Shown: one piece after another, positions 36,660-45,791 of the stretch
Numbering within the stretch: the first letter of the stretch is position 1
Layout of the letters: every line of letters begins with the position of its first letter
Source of the DNA: Carboxylicivirga agarovorans
Lineage (GTDB): Bacteria; Bacteroidota; Bacteroidia; Bacteroidales; Marinilabiliaceae
DNA: 64,000 nt
Assembly (NCBI RefSeq): GCF_050589845.1
Contig: NZ_JBNGPA010000014.1
Location: 1-64,000, forward strand
Direction: 5' to 3'
The notes under the pieces: generated by a model
The model's database searches: none
Told to the model about the DNA's origin: nothing
The model's input: only the letters and a program-made list of their open reading frames with translations
Translations under genes and position numbers: made by a program

Positions 36660-37664
36660 ATGGAATTTATTGAACAACTTAAGCAGAGGGCAAGCGAAAA
36701 CAAAAAACGTATCGTTTTGCCTGAAGGTTTAGAAGAACGTACGCTTCGTGCGGCTAACACTATTTTAACTGAAGGTTTTGCAGAAGTTATCCTTATCGGT
36801 AATCCTGATAAAGTGAAAGAAGAAGCAGCTAACTTTGGTTTAGATAATATTAGTAAAGCAACAGTTGTTGACCCGGAAAGCCATGAGAAAATGGATGCGT
36901 ATGCTGACATGATGGTTGAAATCAGAAAAAACAAAGGGCTTACCAAGGAAGAAGCACTTAAGTTGATTAAGAATCCATTGTTTTTAGCTGTTATGATGAT
37001 TAAAGCTGGTGATGCTGATGGAGAAGTCGCTGGTGCAGATAACGCAACAGGTGATGTATTGCGTCCTGCATTTCAGTATGTAAAAACAGCTCCTGGTATT
37101 AGTGTTGTTTCTGGTGCATTTATCATGATTTTAAAAGATAAGCACTTTGGTGAAGATGGAATGATGGTATTTGCTGATTGTGCAGTTCATCCAAATCCAA
37201 CAGCCGAAGAGTTAGCTGAAATAGCTGTGGCAACTGGTCGCACAACTCGCGCCATTGCAGGTTTTGAACCTAAGATTGCCATGTTAAGCTTTTCTACCAA
37301 GGGATCAGCTAAGCACGAAATGGTTGATAAGGTTGCAAACGCAACCAAGCTGGCGAAAGAAATGGCACCAGATTTAAAAATTGAAGGTGAAATTCAATCC
37401 GATGCTGCTATTATTCCTGAAATTGGTCAGAAAAAAGCGCCAGGTTCAGAAATTGCAGGGCACGCCAATGTATTAGTATTCCCAACATTGGAGACAGGAA
37501 ATATTGCATATAAGTTAGTTCAGCGCATGGCGAAGGCCGAAGCTATTGGTCCTGTATTACAGGGAATGGCTGCGCCGATCAATGACTTGTCACGAGGCTG
37601 TTCGGTAAGCGATATTGTTAACCTGGTTGCTATTACTGCAAATCAGGCAGCAGGTAATATGTAA
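36660..37664 (+). CDS. pta: Phosphate acetyltransferase
   Basis: Converts acetyl-CoA and phosphate to acetyl phosphate for ATP formation by AckA. 334 residues is the short, single-domain Pta form. Family blocks are RIVLPEGLEERTLRAA, GEVAGADNATGDVLRPAFQ, DCAVHPNPTAEELAEIA, MLSFSTKGSAKHEMVDKV and GHANVLVFPTLETGNIAYKL. It is the first gene of a same-strand run pta, hbd-like, ackA, ptb, buk. A terminator-like hairpin after pta suggests that the downstream genes have extra promoters or that pta is made in excess. Confidence 0.96.
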   Translation: MEFIEQLKQRASENKKRIVLPEGLEERTLRAANTILTEGFAEVILIGNPDKVKEEAANFGLDNISKATVVDPESHEKMDAYADMMVEIRKNKGLTKEEALKLIKNPLFLAVMMIKAGDADGEVAGADNATGDVLRPAFQYVKTAPGISVVSGAFIMILKDKHFGEDGMMVFADCAVHPNPTAEELAEIAVATGRTTRAIAGFEPKIAMLSFSTKGSAKHEMVDKVANATKLAKEMAPDLKIEGEIQSDAAIIPEIGQKKAPGSEIAGHANVLVFPTLETGNIAYKLVQRMAKAEAIGPVLQGMAAPINDLSRGCSVSDIVNLVAITANQAAGNM

Positions 37665-37670
37665 TAAACT

Positions 37671-37697
37671 AAGCCGGTGTATGCCGGCTTTTTGTTT
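37671..37697 (+). terminator. Intrinsic terminator after pta
   Basis: AAGCCGG (37671-37677) pairs with CCGGCTT (37684-37690), followed by a T-rich tract (TTTGTTTT). Confidence 0.75.
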
Positions 37698-37747
37698 TGA
37701 GTGCAGATACTTAAGTATAAAAACCATTAGGAATAAAAACAGATTAA

Positions 37748-38731
37748 ATGGCTGAAATTCTTGTAGAACCTATTGAGCAGTACTCATTAGGTCAAAAGAA
37801 AAAAGGGAAAACATTGTTTTCTAAAGTTGGTGTTGTAGGATGTGGAAAAGAAGGGCAGAATATTGCCCGCATCGCCAGCTGGCATGGAATGGAAGTTGTT
37901 TTCATTGAGCTTAACGAGGAGAAAATCTCACAAGCGATTGAAAACATAGGAAAAGAATTAGATAGCAGAATTGAAAACTGGGGATTGACCGGTAGTGAAA
38001 AACGTGCTATCATGAGTCGTATTAAAGGCTCAACGAGCTTTAATGATTTAGCTGATTGTGACTTTGTCATTGAAGCCATCAGGGCTGATGAGAAAACAGG
38101 CTTACGTAGCATTGACGCGCGTAAAGAAGTTTTTAGAAAAGTAGAGGAGGTAGTTAGTCGTGACGCAATTATTGCAACCAATGCAACAACAATTGTTGTA
38201 ACAGAGTTGGCTTCAGAATTACAGTTCCGTGAGCGTTGTGCAAGCCTGCACTTTTTCGTTACTTCACCTGAAGCTCGAATTATTGAGGTTGTTAAAGGTC
38301 TTTATACATCAGATGAGGTATATGAGCGTGTATGTACGTTCGTTAAATTAATTAATCGCGATGTTATTCCGGTTGAGGAATCGGCAGGTATTGTAAGTGT
38401 TCGTTTGTATGTAACCCTTTTAAATGAAGCTTGTGCTACATTAATGGAAGGTGTTGCCACTATGCGTAACATTGACAAAACAATGGAAATAGGATTAGGT
38501 ATGCGCCTTGGTCCTTTCAAAGCTGCTGATGTTATTGGTTTAGATAAAGTGGTTCGTTGGATGGAGAATCTTCATGAAGAGTTTGGAAATCAAAAATTTG
38601 CTCCATCTCCATTGATTCGCCGTTTAGTTAGGGCAAAACGATTAGGTAGTCATGTTGGTGTTGGTTTCTATCGCTATGATCAGGATGGAAACATCTTAGA
38701 TGATGATACTATTCTTGGCAAAAAAGCCTAA
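37748..38731 (+). CDS. 3-hydroxyacyl-CoA dehydrogenase family protein with altered active site
   Basis: 327 residues, about 40 more than typical 3-hydroxybutyryl-CoA dehydrogenase owing to an N-terminal extension. The NAD-binding GxGxxG is GCGKEG (31-36). The catalytic dyad is retained as His168 (LHFF) and Glu180, with the expected 12-residue spacing. By the same spacing the substrate-contact serine becomes Thr147, and the highly conserved Asn of the VNR motif becomes Val218 (GIVSVRL). It lies between pta and ackA in a fermentation cluster. It may act on another hydroxyacyl-CoA or have reduced activity. The cofactor fold is certain; the substrate is not. Confidence 0.85.
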   Translation: MAEILVEPIEQYSLGQKKKGKTLFSKVGVVGCGKEGQNIARIASWHGMEVVFIELNEEKISQAIENIGKELDSRIENWGLTGSEKRAIMSRIKGSTSFNDLADCDFVIEAIRADEKTGLRSIDARKEVFRKVEEVVSRDAIIATNATTIVVTELASELQFRERCASLHFFVTSPEARIIEVVKGLYTSDEVYERVCTFVKLINRDVIPVEESAGIVSVRLYVTLLNEACATLMEGVATMRNIDKTMEIGLGMRLGPFKAADVIGLDKVVRWMENLHEEFGNQKFAPSPLIRRLVRAKRLGSHVGVGFYRYDQDGNILDDDTILGKKA

Positions 38732-38790
38732 TCAAGATTTGAAGCATTAACGAACCAGGTGATGTAAGCATCATCAAAAAGAAATTTAAA

Positions 38791-40008
38791 ATGAAAATTT
38801 TAGTATTGAACTGCGGAAGTTCATCAATTAAATATCAACTGTTCAACATGGTCAATAATGACTGGGGTGTGTTGGCAGCAGGTGTAGTGGAAAAAATCGG
38901 TCTGAAAGGTTCTTTCCTGAAGCACCAGAAAGAAGGTAACGAAAAGGTACTGCTTGAAGGTGAGATTCTTGATCACCAAACAGGTATCGACTATATTTTG
39001 GGCGTATTGGTTAGCGAGCGTCATGGATGTATCGAATCATTGGAAGAAATTGATGCAGTTGGTCATCGCGTTGTTCATGGTGGTGAGGAATTTAATTCAA
39101 GTGTATTTATTACCAATGATGTAGTACGTAAAATGGAGGAGTGTATTGATCTTGCCCCTCTGCACAACCCACCAAACTTAAAAGGTATTGAGGCAATTAC
39201 TCAATTATTGCCAAGTGTACCACAGTGTGGTGTGTTTGATACAGCGTTCCACCAAACAATGCCAAAGGAAGCATATATGTATGCTATTCCTCAGTCATTG
39301 TACAAAAAATATGGTATTCGTCGATATGGATTCCACGGAACAAGTCATCGCTATGTTTCAAAGCGAGCTTGTGAGATACTGGGTGTTGATTATAAAACTC
39401 AGAAGATCATTTCTTGTCACTTAGGAAACGGAGCTTCTATTTGTGCCATTAAAAATGGTGAATCTGTTGATACTTCAATGGGTTTCACACCACTTGAAGG
39501 ATTAGTAATGGGTACACGTGCCGGAGATCTTGACTTAGGTGCGGTAACATACATTATGGATAAAGAGTTAATAGGAACCCGATCAGCAAGTGTATTGTTC
39601 AATAAGCACAGTGGAATGCTTGGTTTGACAGGTATTTCATCAGATATGCGCGAAATTGAAAGTGCAGCAGCAGAAGGACACGACGGAGCAGTTTTAGGTC
39701 TTGAAATTTACGACTACCGAATCAAAAAATACATTGGTTCATATGCAGCTGCAATGGGTGGTGTTGATATTGTTGTATTTACCGGAGGTATTGGTGAAAA
39801 TGGCGACGGAACACGTGCCGGTGTATGTAAAGGGCTTGAGTTTATGGGTGTTGAGGTTGACCCTGCTATTAACAAAGGCTTGCGTGGAGAAGAGATGGTA
39901 ATTAGTCCTGAAGGCAACGATGTGAAAGTAATGGTTGTACCAACTAATGAAGAGTTGGTTATTGCCCAGGATACCAAAGAAATCGTTGAAGAATTAGCTA
40001 ACCGCTAA
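38791..40008 (+). CDS. ackA: Acetate kinase
   Basis: Acetyl phosphate plus ADP to acetate plus ATP. 405 residues, normal length. ASKHA-fold motifs are visible: LNCGSSSIKYQLF at the N-terminus, AVGHRVVHGGEEF, YGFHGTSHRYV, HLGNGASICAIKNG, DTSMGFTPLEGLVMGTRAGDLD and FTGGIGENG. It follows the hbd-like gene by 59 bp and is separated from ptb by a 125-bp gap holding three hairpins. Confidence 0.97.
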   Translation: MKILVLNCGSSSIKYQLFNMVNNDWGVLAAGVVEKIGLKGSFLKHQKEGNEKVLLEGEILDHQTGIDYILGVLVSERHGCIESLEEIDAVGHRVVHGGEEFNSSVFITNDVVRKMEECIDLAPLHNPPNLKGIEAITQLLPSVPQCGVFDTAFHQTMPKEAYMYAIPQSLYKKYGIRRYGFHGTSHRYVSKRACEILGVDYKTQKIISCHLGNGASICAIKNGESVDTSMGFTPLEGLVMGTRAGDLDLGAVTYIMDKELIGTRSASVLFNKHSGMLGLTGISSDMREIESAAAEGHDGAVLGLEIYDYRIKKYIGSYAAAMGGVDIVVFTGGIGENGDGTRAGVCKGLEFMGVEVDPAINKGLRGEEMVISPEGNDVKVMVVPTNEELVIAQDTKEIVEELANR

Positions 40009-40033
40009 TTAGCAGCGAATAAGTTCACAGAAT

Positions 40034-40099
40034 GCACTGGTTTTATGTAGTGATAAAATCAGTGCTTTCAGTTGAAAGCAAAAAATCCGAACGGATTTT
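40034..40099. other. Three consecutive hairpins in the ackA-ptb gap
   Basis: First stem: 13 pairs between 40034-40046 and 40053-40065 with one G-T pair. Second: CTTTCA/TGAAAG at 40065-40078. Third: AAAATCCG/CGGATTTT at 40082-40099. None is followed by a long T-run except the short one within the third stem. They may set relative ackA and ptb mRNA levels by processing or attenuation (inference). Confidence 0.6.
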
Positions 40100-40133
40100 A
40101 ACAAGCTGACTAAATCTTTAGATTCAATATAAA

Positions 40134-41030
40134 ATGTTTAAATCCTTATCTGATCTTCAAAAACTTATTGAAAAAAATAAGGTTAAGAAGAAGCTAGCTC
40201 TTGCTGTTTCGCAAGACTCACACTCATTAGAGGCTGTTTACACAGCTTTTAAAAATGGTATTATTGATCCCATTTTAATCGGTTCCCGCCCTGATACAGA
40301 GCGTATCATTGAGGAGAAAGGATTCGATTTTACCGGAGCTACATTTATTCATGAACCAGATGATGTAAAGTCGGTTGAATTAGCTGTGCGTATGGTGCAC
40401 GATAATAAGGCTGATATCCTTATGAAAGGAAAAGTAGCTACTCCAACATTATTAAAAGGAGTGCTAAACAAAGAATGGGGACTGAGAACCGGAAGCTTAT
40501 TATCACACTTTGCTTTGTTTGAGGTTGATACATACCATAAACTGATTGGCGTTACCGATGTTGCCATGAATATTGCTCCTAATTTAAAGGACAAAATCGG
40601 CATTGTGAATAACTCAGTTGGTTATATGAATAAGATGGGTATTGCTAAACCTAAAGTGGCAGTACTTGGTGCAATTGAGATGGTAAATGAAAGTATGGAG
40701 GCAACTCTTGATGCAGCTTTATTATCGAAGATGAACCAGCGCGACCAGATAAAAAACTGTATTATTGACGGACCCCTGGCGTTTGATAATGCTGTTAGCT
40801 TTGAAAGTGCTAAGCATAAAGGTATTAAGAGTGAGGTTGCAGGAGATACAGACCTTTTGCTGATGCCCGATATTGAAGTGGGTAACGTGTTATACAAAAC
40901 CCTTGTTTTCTTTGCGAAGGCTAAAGTGGCTTCAGTTATTTTAGGAGCTTCAGCACCAATTGTTTTAACATCACGTAGTGATTCAGAAGAATCAAAATAC
41001 AATAGTATTTTATTAGCCGCAATGGGTTAA
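40134..41030 (+). CDS. ptb: Phosphate butyryltransferase
   Basis: Converts butyryl-CoA (or branched acyl-CoA) and phosphate to the acyl phosphate used by butyrate kinase. 298 residues, shorter than Pta, with the Ptb-type blocks LALAVSQDSHSLEAV, ADILMKGKVATPTLLKGVL, RTGSLLSHFALFEVD, DGPLAFDNAVS and LLMPDIEVGNVLYKTL. It is followed by buk on the same strand after 107 bp. The pair ptb-buk also occurs in non-butyrate producers that excrete branched-chain acids. Confidence 0.95.
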   Translation: MFKSLSDLQKLIEKNKVKKKLALAVSQDSHSLEAVYTAFKNGIIDPILIGSRPDTERIIEEKGFDFTGATFIHEPDDVKSVELAVRMVHDNKADILMKGKVATPTLLKGVLNKEWGLRTGSLLSHFALFEVDTYHKLIGVTDVAMNIAPNLKDKIGIVNNSVGYMNKMGIAKPKVAVLGAIEMVNESMEATLDAALLSKMNQRDQIKNCIIDGPLAFDNAVSFESAKHKGIKSEVAGDTDLLLMPDIEVGNVLYKTLVFFAKAKVASVILGASAPIVLTSRSDSEESKYNSILLAAMG

Positions 41031-41137
41031 ATTGTTTATAGATAAAGAATTATTTGACAATTATTGCTATGTGCAACGCCCCCGGGGCTGAATGAGAATA
41101 TAATTTGTGAAAAATCCCAATTAATTAAGAACAAACC

Positions 41138-42214
41138 ATGGATAAGAAGAAAATCCTTGTTATTAATCCAGGATCAACATCAACAAAAATTGCCGTTTAT
41201 CGTGGAGAAGAGTCTGTTTTTCTGAAAACACTTAGACATTCATCAGAAGAGATTGGACAGTTTGAGAATATTGCTTCTCAGTTTGAGTTTAGAAAAGAAA
41301 CAATTATCAAAGAGCTTTTAGAAGCTGATATTGAAATAGATGATTTTGACGCTATCGTTGGTCGTGGTGGTATGGTTAAGCCTATCGCATCAGGTGTTTA
41401 CGAGGTAAATGAAGTGTTAAAAGCCGATTTGAGAAAAGGTGTTTTAGGTCAGCATGCCAGTAACCTCGGAGGTTTAATAGCTGATGATATGGCTAAGAAC
41501 ATTGACGAAGCTCGTGCTTTTATTGCAGACCCGGTAGTTGTTGATGAATTACAAGATGTTGCACGTGTAACAGGTCACCCTGAGATGCCACGTCGTTCAA
41601 TTTTCCATGCACTGAACCAAAAGGCAGTTGCCAAGCGTTTTGCCAAAGAAATTGAAAAGAAATACGAAGATATTAATGTCATTGTAGCCCACCTTGGTGG
41701 AGGTATCTCTGTTGGAGCTCACCTTAATGGTAAGGTGGTTGATGTAAACAATGCGTTAGATGGATATGGTCCTTTCTCACCTGAGCGTGCAGGAACTTTA
41801 CCAACAGGTGCATTAATCGACGCTTGTTACAGTGGTAAATATTCTTACGAAGAAATGCGTAAGATTGTTAATGGTAAAGGTGGATTAGTTGCTCACCTGG
41901 GAACTAACCAGGCTCATGAAGTAGAGAAAAAAGCTGCCGAAGGAGATGAGCACTTTAAATTAATTCACTCAGCTATGTCATACCAGATTGGTAAAACAAT
42001 TGGAGGCTGTGCTGCTGTTTTAAAGGGTAAAGTTGATGGTATTATTATTACAGGAGGTATTGCTTACGATAAAATTGTGATTGAATATCTTAAAGATATG
42101 GTAGGCTGGATCGCTCCTGTTAAAGTTTATCCGGGCGAAGACGAAATGTGGGCTTTAGCTGAAAATGGATTGGCTGTTTTGAACGGTGAGGTTCAGTGTA
42201 AGACCTACGAATAA
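41138..42214 (+). CDS. buk: Butyrate kinase
   Basis: Butyryl phosphate plus ADP to butyrate plus ATP. 358 residues, normal Buk length. ASKHA signature blocks are INPGSTSTKIAVY, VGRGGMVKPI, VAHLGGGISVGAHLNGKVVDVNNALDG (also the Buk-specific DGYGPFSPERAGTLP) and IITGGIAYD. It ends the pta-to-buk run with a good terminator. Activity on isobutyrate or 2-methylbutyrate is possible. Confidence 0.96.
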   Translation: MDKKKILVINPGSTSTKIAVYRGEESVFLKTLRHSSEEIGQFENIASQFEFRKETIIKELLEADIEIDDFDAIVGRGGMVKPIASGVYEVNEVLKADLRKGVLGQHASNLGGLIADDMAKNIDEARAFIADPVVVDELQDVARVTGHPEMPRRSIFHALNQKAVAKRFAKEIEKKYEDINVIVAHLGGGISVGAHLNGKVVDVNNALDGYGPFSPERAGTLPTGALIDACYSGKYSYEEMRKIVNGKGGLVAHLGTNQAHEVEKKAAEGDEHFKLIHSAMSYQIGKTIGGCAAVLKGKVDGIIITGGIAYDKIVIEYLKDMVGWIAPVKVYPGEDEMWALAENGLAVLNGEVQCKTYE

Positions 42215-42237
42215 ATAGACCAAATGATCTAATATAT

Positions 42238-42270
42238 AAATCCCGCTCTTTATGAGCGGGATTTTTTCTA
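42238..42270 (+). terminator. Intrinsic terminator of buk
   Basis: AAATCCCGCTC (42238-42248) pairs with GAGCGGGATTT (42254-42264), then T-rich sequence. Confidence 0.9.
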
Positions 42271-42295
42271 TCTTGACATCCCAGCTTAATAATCT

Positions 42296-43567
42296 ATGGA
42301 AGGAATTAGCGCGTATTATTTAGTAATTGGTGCGGCGGTTATTATCATCGTCTCTTATTTGTATAATATTCTGGCACAGAAAACGAATGTTCCCAGTGTT
42401 ATACTGTTGATTGTGACTGGCTATGCAGCCAAAGAGTTTTTTGGCATACAGTTCAATGAGGAGGAATGGTTTTTACCATTGGAGGTACTTGGTATTGTTG
42501 GCCTGATTTTAATCGTTTTGGAGGCAGCCCTTGATCTTGAGTTAAGAAAAGATAAGTTGCGCTTAATTTGGCAATCAAGTCTTATAGCAGGCTTATCCTT
42601 GTTTTTTAATACCTTTTTTTTAGCATTGGGAATACAGTATTTTATTGGGAATCTGGATTTTTTAACTTCAGTTATTTATGCCATTCCCTTATCTATTACA
42701 AGTAGCGCAATAGTCATTCCTAGTGTTCATGGACTGGAGAAATCAAAGCGTGAATTTCTAATCTATGAATCCACTATTTCTGATATTTTGGGTATTATGT
42801 TCTTCTATCTATTAGTTGAAAACCTGGATACTGATGGAGCTACAATGGTTGGATTAAATGTTATCTCCAATATAGCAGGTACCTTGCTGTTGAGTGTAGC
42901 CTTATCATATGCGATGATTATTGCATTCCAGCGTATTAAGTCCGATGTCAAACTCTTCCTGTTTTTTGCAGTGCTTGTTTTATTCTACTCGATTGGAAAA
43001 CTTTTTCACCTTTCATCGTTATTGATGATCCTGGTTTTTGGATTGGTACTGGAAAACCGTATGTTATTTTTTAGTGGTTTCCTAAGGAAGTACTTAAAGG
43101 AAAACCGTGTTAAAAGGGTGCTGGTTGATTTTAAACTGATTACCCGCGAAAGTTCGTTTGTTGTTCGTACTTTCTTTTTCTTTGTGCTTGGTATGTCAAT
43201 AACCCTAGCCGGAGTATTTGTTCCTGATATATTATTATTGACACTCTATTTTATTTTCGGTCTTTTTTCGTTTCGCTTTTTCGTATTTAAGTTATTGTTT
43301 AAACAGAATTTCTTCACACAGGTTTTTATTGCGCCGCGAGGATTAATATCGATCTTACTTTTCTTCGCTATTCCCAAAGAGTTTAGGATTAATGATTTTG
43401 AACTTGGGATCCTTTTGCTTTCAATAGTTGTTACCAGTTTATTTATGGCATGGGCTTTGGTACTAAATAGTTTTGGAAGGGTAGGAAGAATGAAAAGATA
43501 TATTTCTTTTTTGCGTGCGGTGGATAGAGGAAAGGTGTTGATGCTAAGGCGAAAAAGAAGTGCTTAG
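42296..43567 (+). CDS. Cation:proton antiporter, CPA family
   Basis: 423 residues with about eleven to thirteen membrane spans, a Na+(K+)/H+ exchanger domain protein. Recognisable patches are KTNVPSVILLIVTGYAAKEF, VGLILIVLEAALDLELRKD and IPLSITSSAIVIPSV, with acidic residues at the position of the ion-binding carboxylate (EAALDLE). The C-terminal 50 residues are basic and cytosolic. The ion is not readable. It follows the buk terminator, so it is separate from the fermentation genes, though acid excretion and pH homeostasis would fit together. Confidence 0.85.
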   Translation: MEGISAYYLVIGAAVIIIVSYLYNILAQKTNVPSVILLIVTGYAAKEFFGIQFNEEEWFLPLEVLGIVGLILIVLEAALDLELRKDKLRLIWQSSLIAGLSLFFNTFFLALGIQYFIGNLDFLTSVIYAIPLSITSSAIVIPSVHGLEKSKREFLIYESTISDILGIMFFYLLVENLDTDGATMVGLNVISNIAGTLLLSVALSYAMIIAFQRIKSDVKLFLFFAVLVLFYSIGKLFHLSSLLMILVFGLVLENRMLFFSGFLRKYLKENRVKRVLVDFKLITRESSFVVRTFFFFVLGMSITLAGVFVPDILLLTLYFIFGLFSFRFFVFKLLFKQNFFTQVFIAPRGLISILLFFAIPKEFRINDFELGILLLSIVVTSLFMAWALVLNSFGRVGRMKRYISFLRAVDRGKVLMLRRKRSA

Positions 43568-43622
43568 GGCTTGCATTGAGCAAAAAGTGAAACAAAATTG
43601 TTAGTATTAAGTATTCTGAGAT

Positions 43623-45791
43623 ATGGTTAAACAAATTGTCACAATTATATTTTTAGCAATCGGTGTTGTTGTATACGGGCAGGTTTCAAAGGGAGGCCAG
43701 CCAATGCCTGAATCTATGACTGTTGATGCAGTTCATCTTCATGTAGCGCGTCCTGCTATGGCATCTCAGATGGTAACGTCAGGTAAAAGTGCAAATCAGC
43801 CACTTCGTTTTGCCGATCCGATATATACTCACTTCACTCCTCAAAACAGCGGTACATGGGAAGCCGATGTAAATGGCTATAATATATGGCGTCTGGCCCT
43901 CAAGTCAGATGGGGCAAAAAGCCTCAATCTTATTTTTGATCAATTTTATTTAAATGATGGAGATAAGCTGTTTGTGTATAATCCTCAAAGGACACATGTA
44001 TTGGGAGCTTTTACCAAAGAAAACAATAAGGCCTCTAAAATATTCGCTATTGCGCCAGTTGCAGGAGATGAGATCATTCTTGAATTACAAACCAGGCTAT
44101 CGATCGATCATGAGCATGAGATTGTCCTTAGCGAAGTTAATCATGATTTCTTAGGTGTTCATAATTATTTAAAACGACAGAGTGATTTTGGAGATTCCGG
44201 TAACTGTAATATTGATGCTTCATGTGAGAGTATTTGTTCCGATGAAATTAGAAGAGCGGTATGTAAGATAATAAGTGACGGAAAATATTTATGCTCCGGA
44301 ACCATGGTTAATAGTACGGATCAGACTGGTAATCCTATGTTTTTAACGGCCGGGCATTGCGCTACCAATGACAGAGGTACATTATTCGATTATACAGCGC
44401 AAACAATCATCTTCTTCTTTAATTACGAATCGCATAGTTGTGATCCTGTTGTCAATGGCACTGATGCTCAAACGGTTTCTGGAGCTCAGTTATTGGCATA
44501 CGTGGAGAATATGGATTTTGCTTTATTGCAAATGAGTGAGGCTCCGAAAGAAAGCTACCGACCTTACCTGGCTGGCTGGACCAGGGATGTTACTATTCCA
44601 AATCCTGTTTTTTCAGTGCATCATCCATGGGGCGATGTTAAAAAAATTGCAGTCTCAACAGCTGCACCTGTTGATGCGACTTTTAATAATAAATCCTACG
44701 GAGGGGTTCCTTTCCTGGAAAATGTACACTGGCATATTGCCCAGTGGGATAGGGGAGTGACTGAAGGTGGTTCTTCCGGTTCGGGATTGTTTACAGAAGA
44801 TCAATTGTTAATCGGGAATCTATCAGGAGGATCGGCCTATTGCGGAAACCCGGTAGATGACTACTATGTTCGCTTTAACCAGGCTTGGGCTAACAATAAC
44901 GAACCCGAAAAAAGCTTATACTCATGGTTGTCACCTGATGATGCAGGTCTAAATAAACTGGAAGGACGTGAGTTGTCAGAATATACCCGATTATCTCACT
45001 TAAATGAAGAAAAAAAGGCAGGTGTTTTATACGACAACGATTTCACCGGAAGTTGGTCTGGACATAACGACAGAAAAGATCTTAGCTATGCCAGTTCCTA
45101 CTATGATATTGAGAGTGCTAAAATCAGTGGTGTGTATATTATACCAAGTAAAGCTGATTATTCTGCTCAGACAATCACTGTTAAAATATGGGATAATGAT
45201 AATGGCTTGCCAGGGGAGGTTTTGTGGAGTGAAAATGATATACCAATCAGTACATTCTCTAAGAATAAGGAAACGCTGATCACCCTATCTGAACCACTAG
45301 AAGTGAAAAATGCCTTTTTTGCAGGTGTTGAACTTAACTATGCAGCCAGTGTAGATACTTTTAGTATTTATATGAGTGATATTTCTTTAGAGGACGGAGA
45401 TAACAGGGCATTTATTAAGCAGGCAAGTGGTGAATGGGTTGAGTTTAATGATGTACACTCGTCAGGCAATAAAGGTGCTTACTGGATTGATGTGCTGGCT
45501 TCAGATGCTGTGTATGTTGGTATTGGGAATGTACCGACTTCAATCCCAGAGAGCTATGTGAATATAGTTAATAACCCTATTAAAACCGGCGAAATAAGCT
45601 TTAAAACCAATCTTACTTTTTTAGAAAGAGCTGAAGTGTTCAGTGTTAATGGCTCCATGTTGCAACAGGTCAATTTGACAGGGATTACAGAAGGTTCCTT
45701 TTCTGTAAGAAACCTTCCACCCGGACTGTATCTTGTTCGCTTTTCTGCCAAAAACGAATCGCTTGTGAAGAGAGTAGTTATTAACAGGTAA
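43623..45791 (+). CDS. Secreted trypsin-fold serine protease with type IX sorting tail
   Basis: 722 residues: signal peptide (about 1-19), pro-region (about 20-185), and a chymotrypsin-fold lysyl-endopeptidase-like domain with His245 (FLTAGHC), Asp298 (NMDFALLQ) and Ser385 (GGSSGSG). A beta-rich module follows (about 480-630). The last 80 residues are a type A T9SS C-terminal domain: NIVNNPIKTGEISFKTNL, then LPPGLYLVRFSAKNESLVK. It should cross the outer membrane through the type IX machinery and be released or anchored on the surface. Several Cys around 195-225 suggest disulfides. It stops one base before the stop of the convergent lipoprotein gene. Confidence 0.92.
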   Translation: MVKQIVTIIFLAIGVVVYGQVSKGGQPMPESMTVDAVHLHVARPAMASQMVTSGKSANQPLRFADPIYTHFTPQNSGTWEADVNGYNIWRLALKSDGAKSLNLIFDQFYLNDGDKLFVYNPQRTHVLGAFTKENNKASKIFAIAPVAGDEIILELQTRLSIDHEHEIVLSEVNHDFLGVHNYLKRQSDFGDSGNCNIDASCESICSDEIRRAVCKIISDGKYLCSGTMVNSTDQTGNPMFLTAGHCATNDRGTLFDYTAQTIIFFFNYESHSCDPVVNGTDAQTVSGAQLLAYVENMDFALLQMSEAPKESYRPYLAGWTRDVTIPNPVFSVHHPWGDVKKIAVSTAAPVDATFNNKSYGGVPFLENVHWHIAQWDRGVTEGGSSGSGLFTEDQLLIGNLSGGSAYCGNPVDDYYVRFNQAWANNNEPEKSLYSWLSPDDAGLNKLEGRELSEYTRLSHLNEEKKAGVLYDNDFTGSWSGHNDRKDLSYASSYYDIESAKISGVYIIPSKADYSAQTITVKIWDNDNGLPGEVLWSENDIPISTFSKNKETLITLSEPLEVKNAFFAGVELNYAASVDTFSIYMSDISLEDGDNRAFIKQASGEWVEFNDVHSSGNKGAYWIDVLASDAVYVGIGNVPTSIPESYVNIVNNPIKTGEISFKTNLTFLERAEVFSVNGSMLQQVNLTGITEGSFSVRNLPPGLYLVRFSAKNESLVKRVVINR

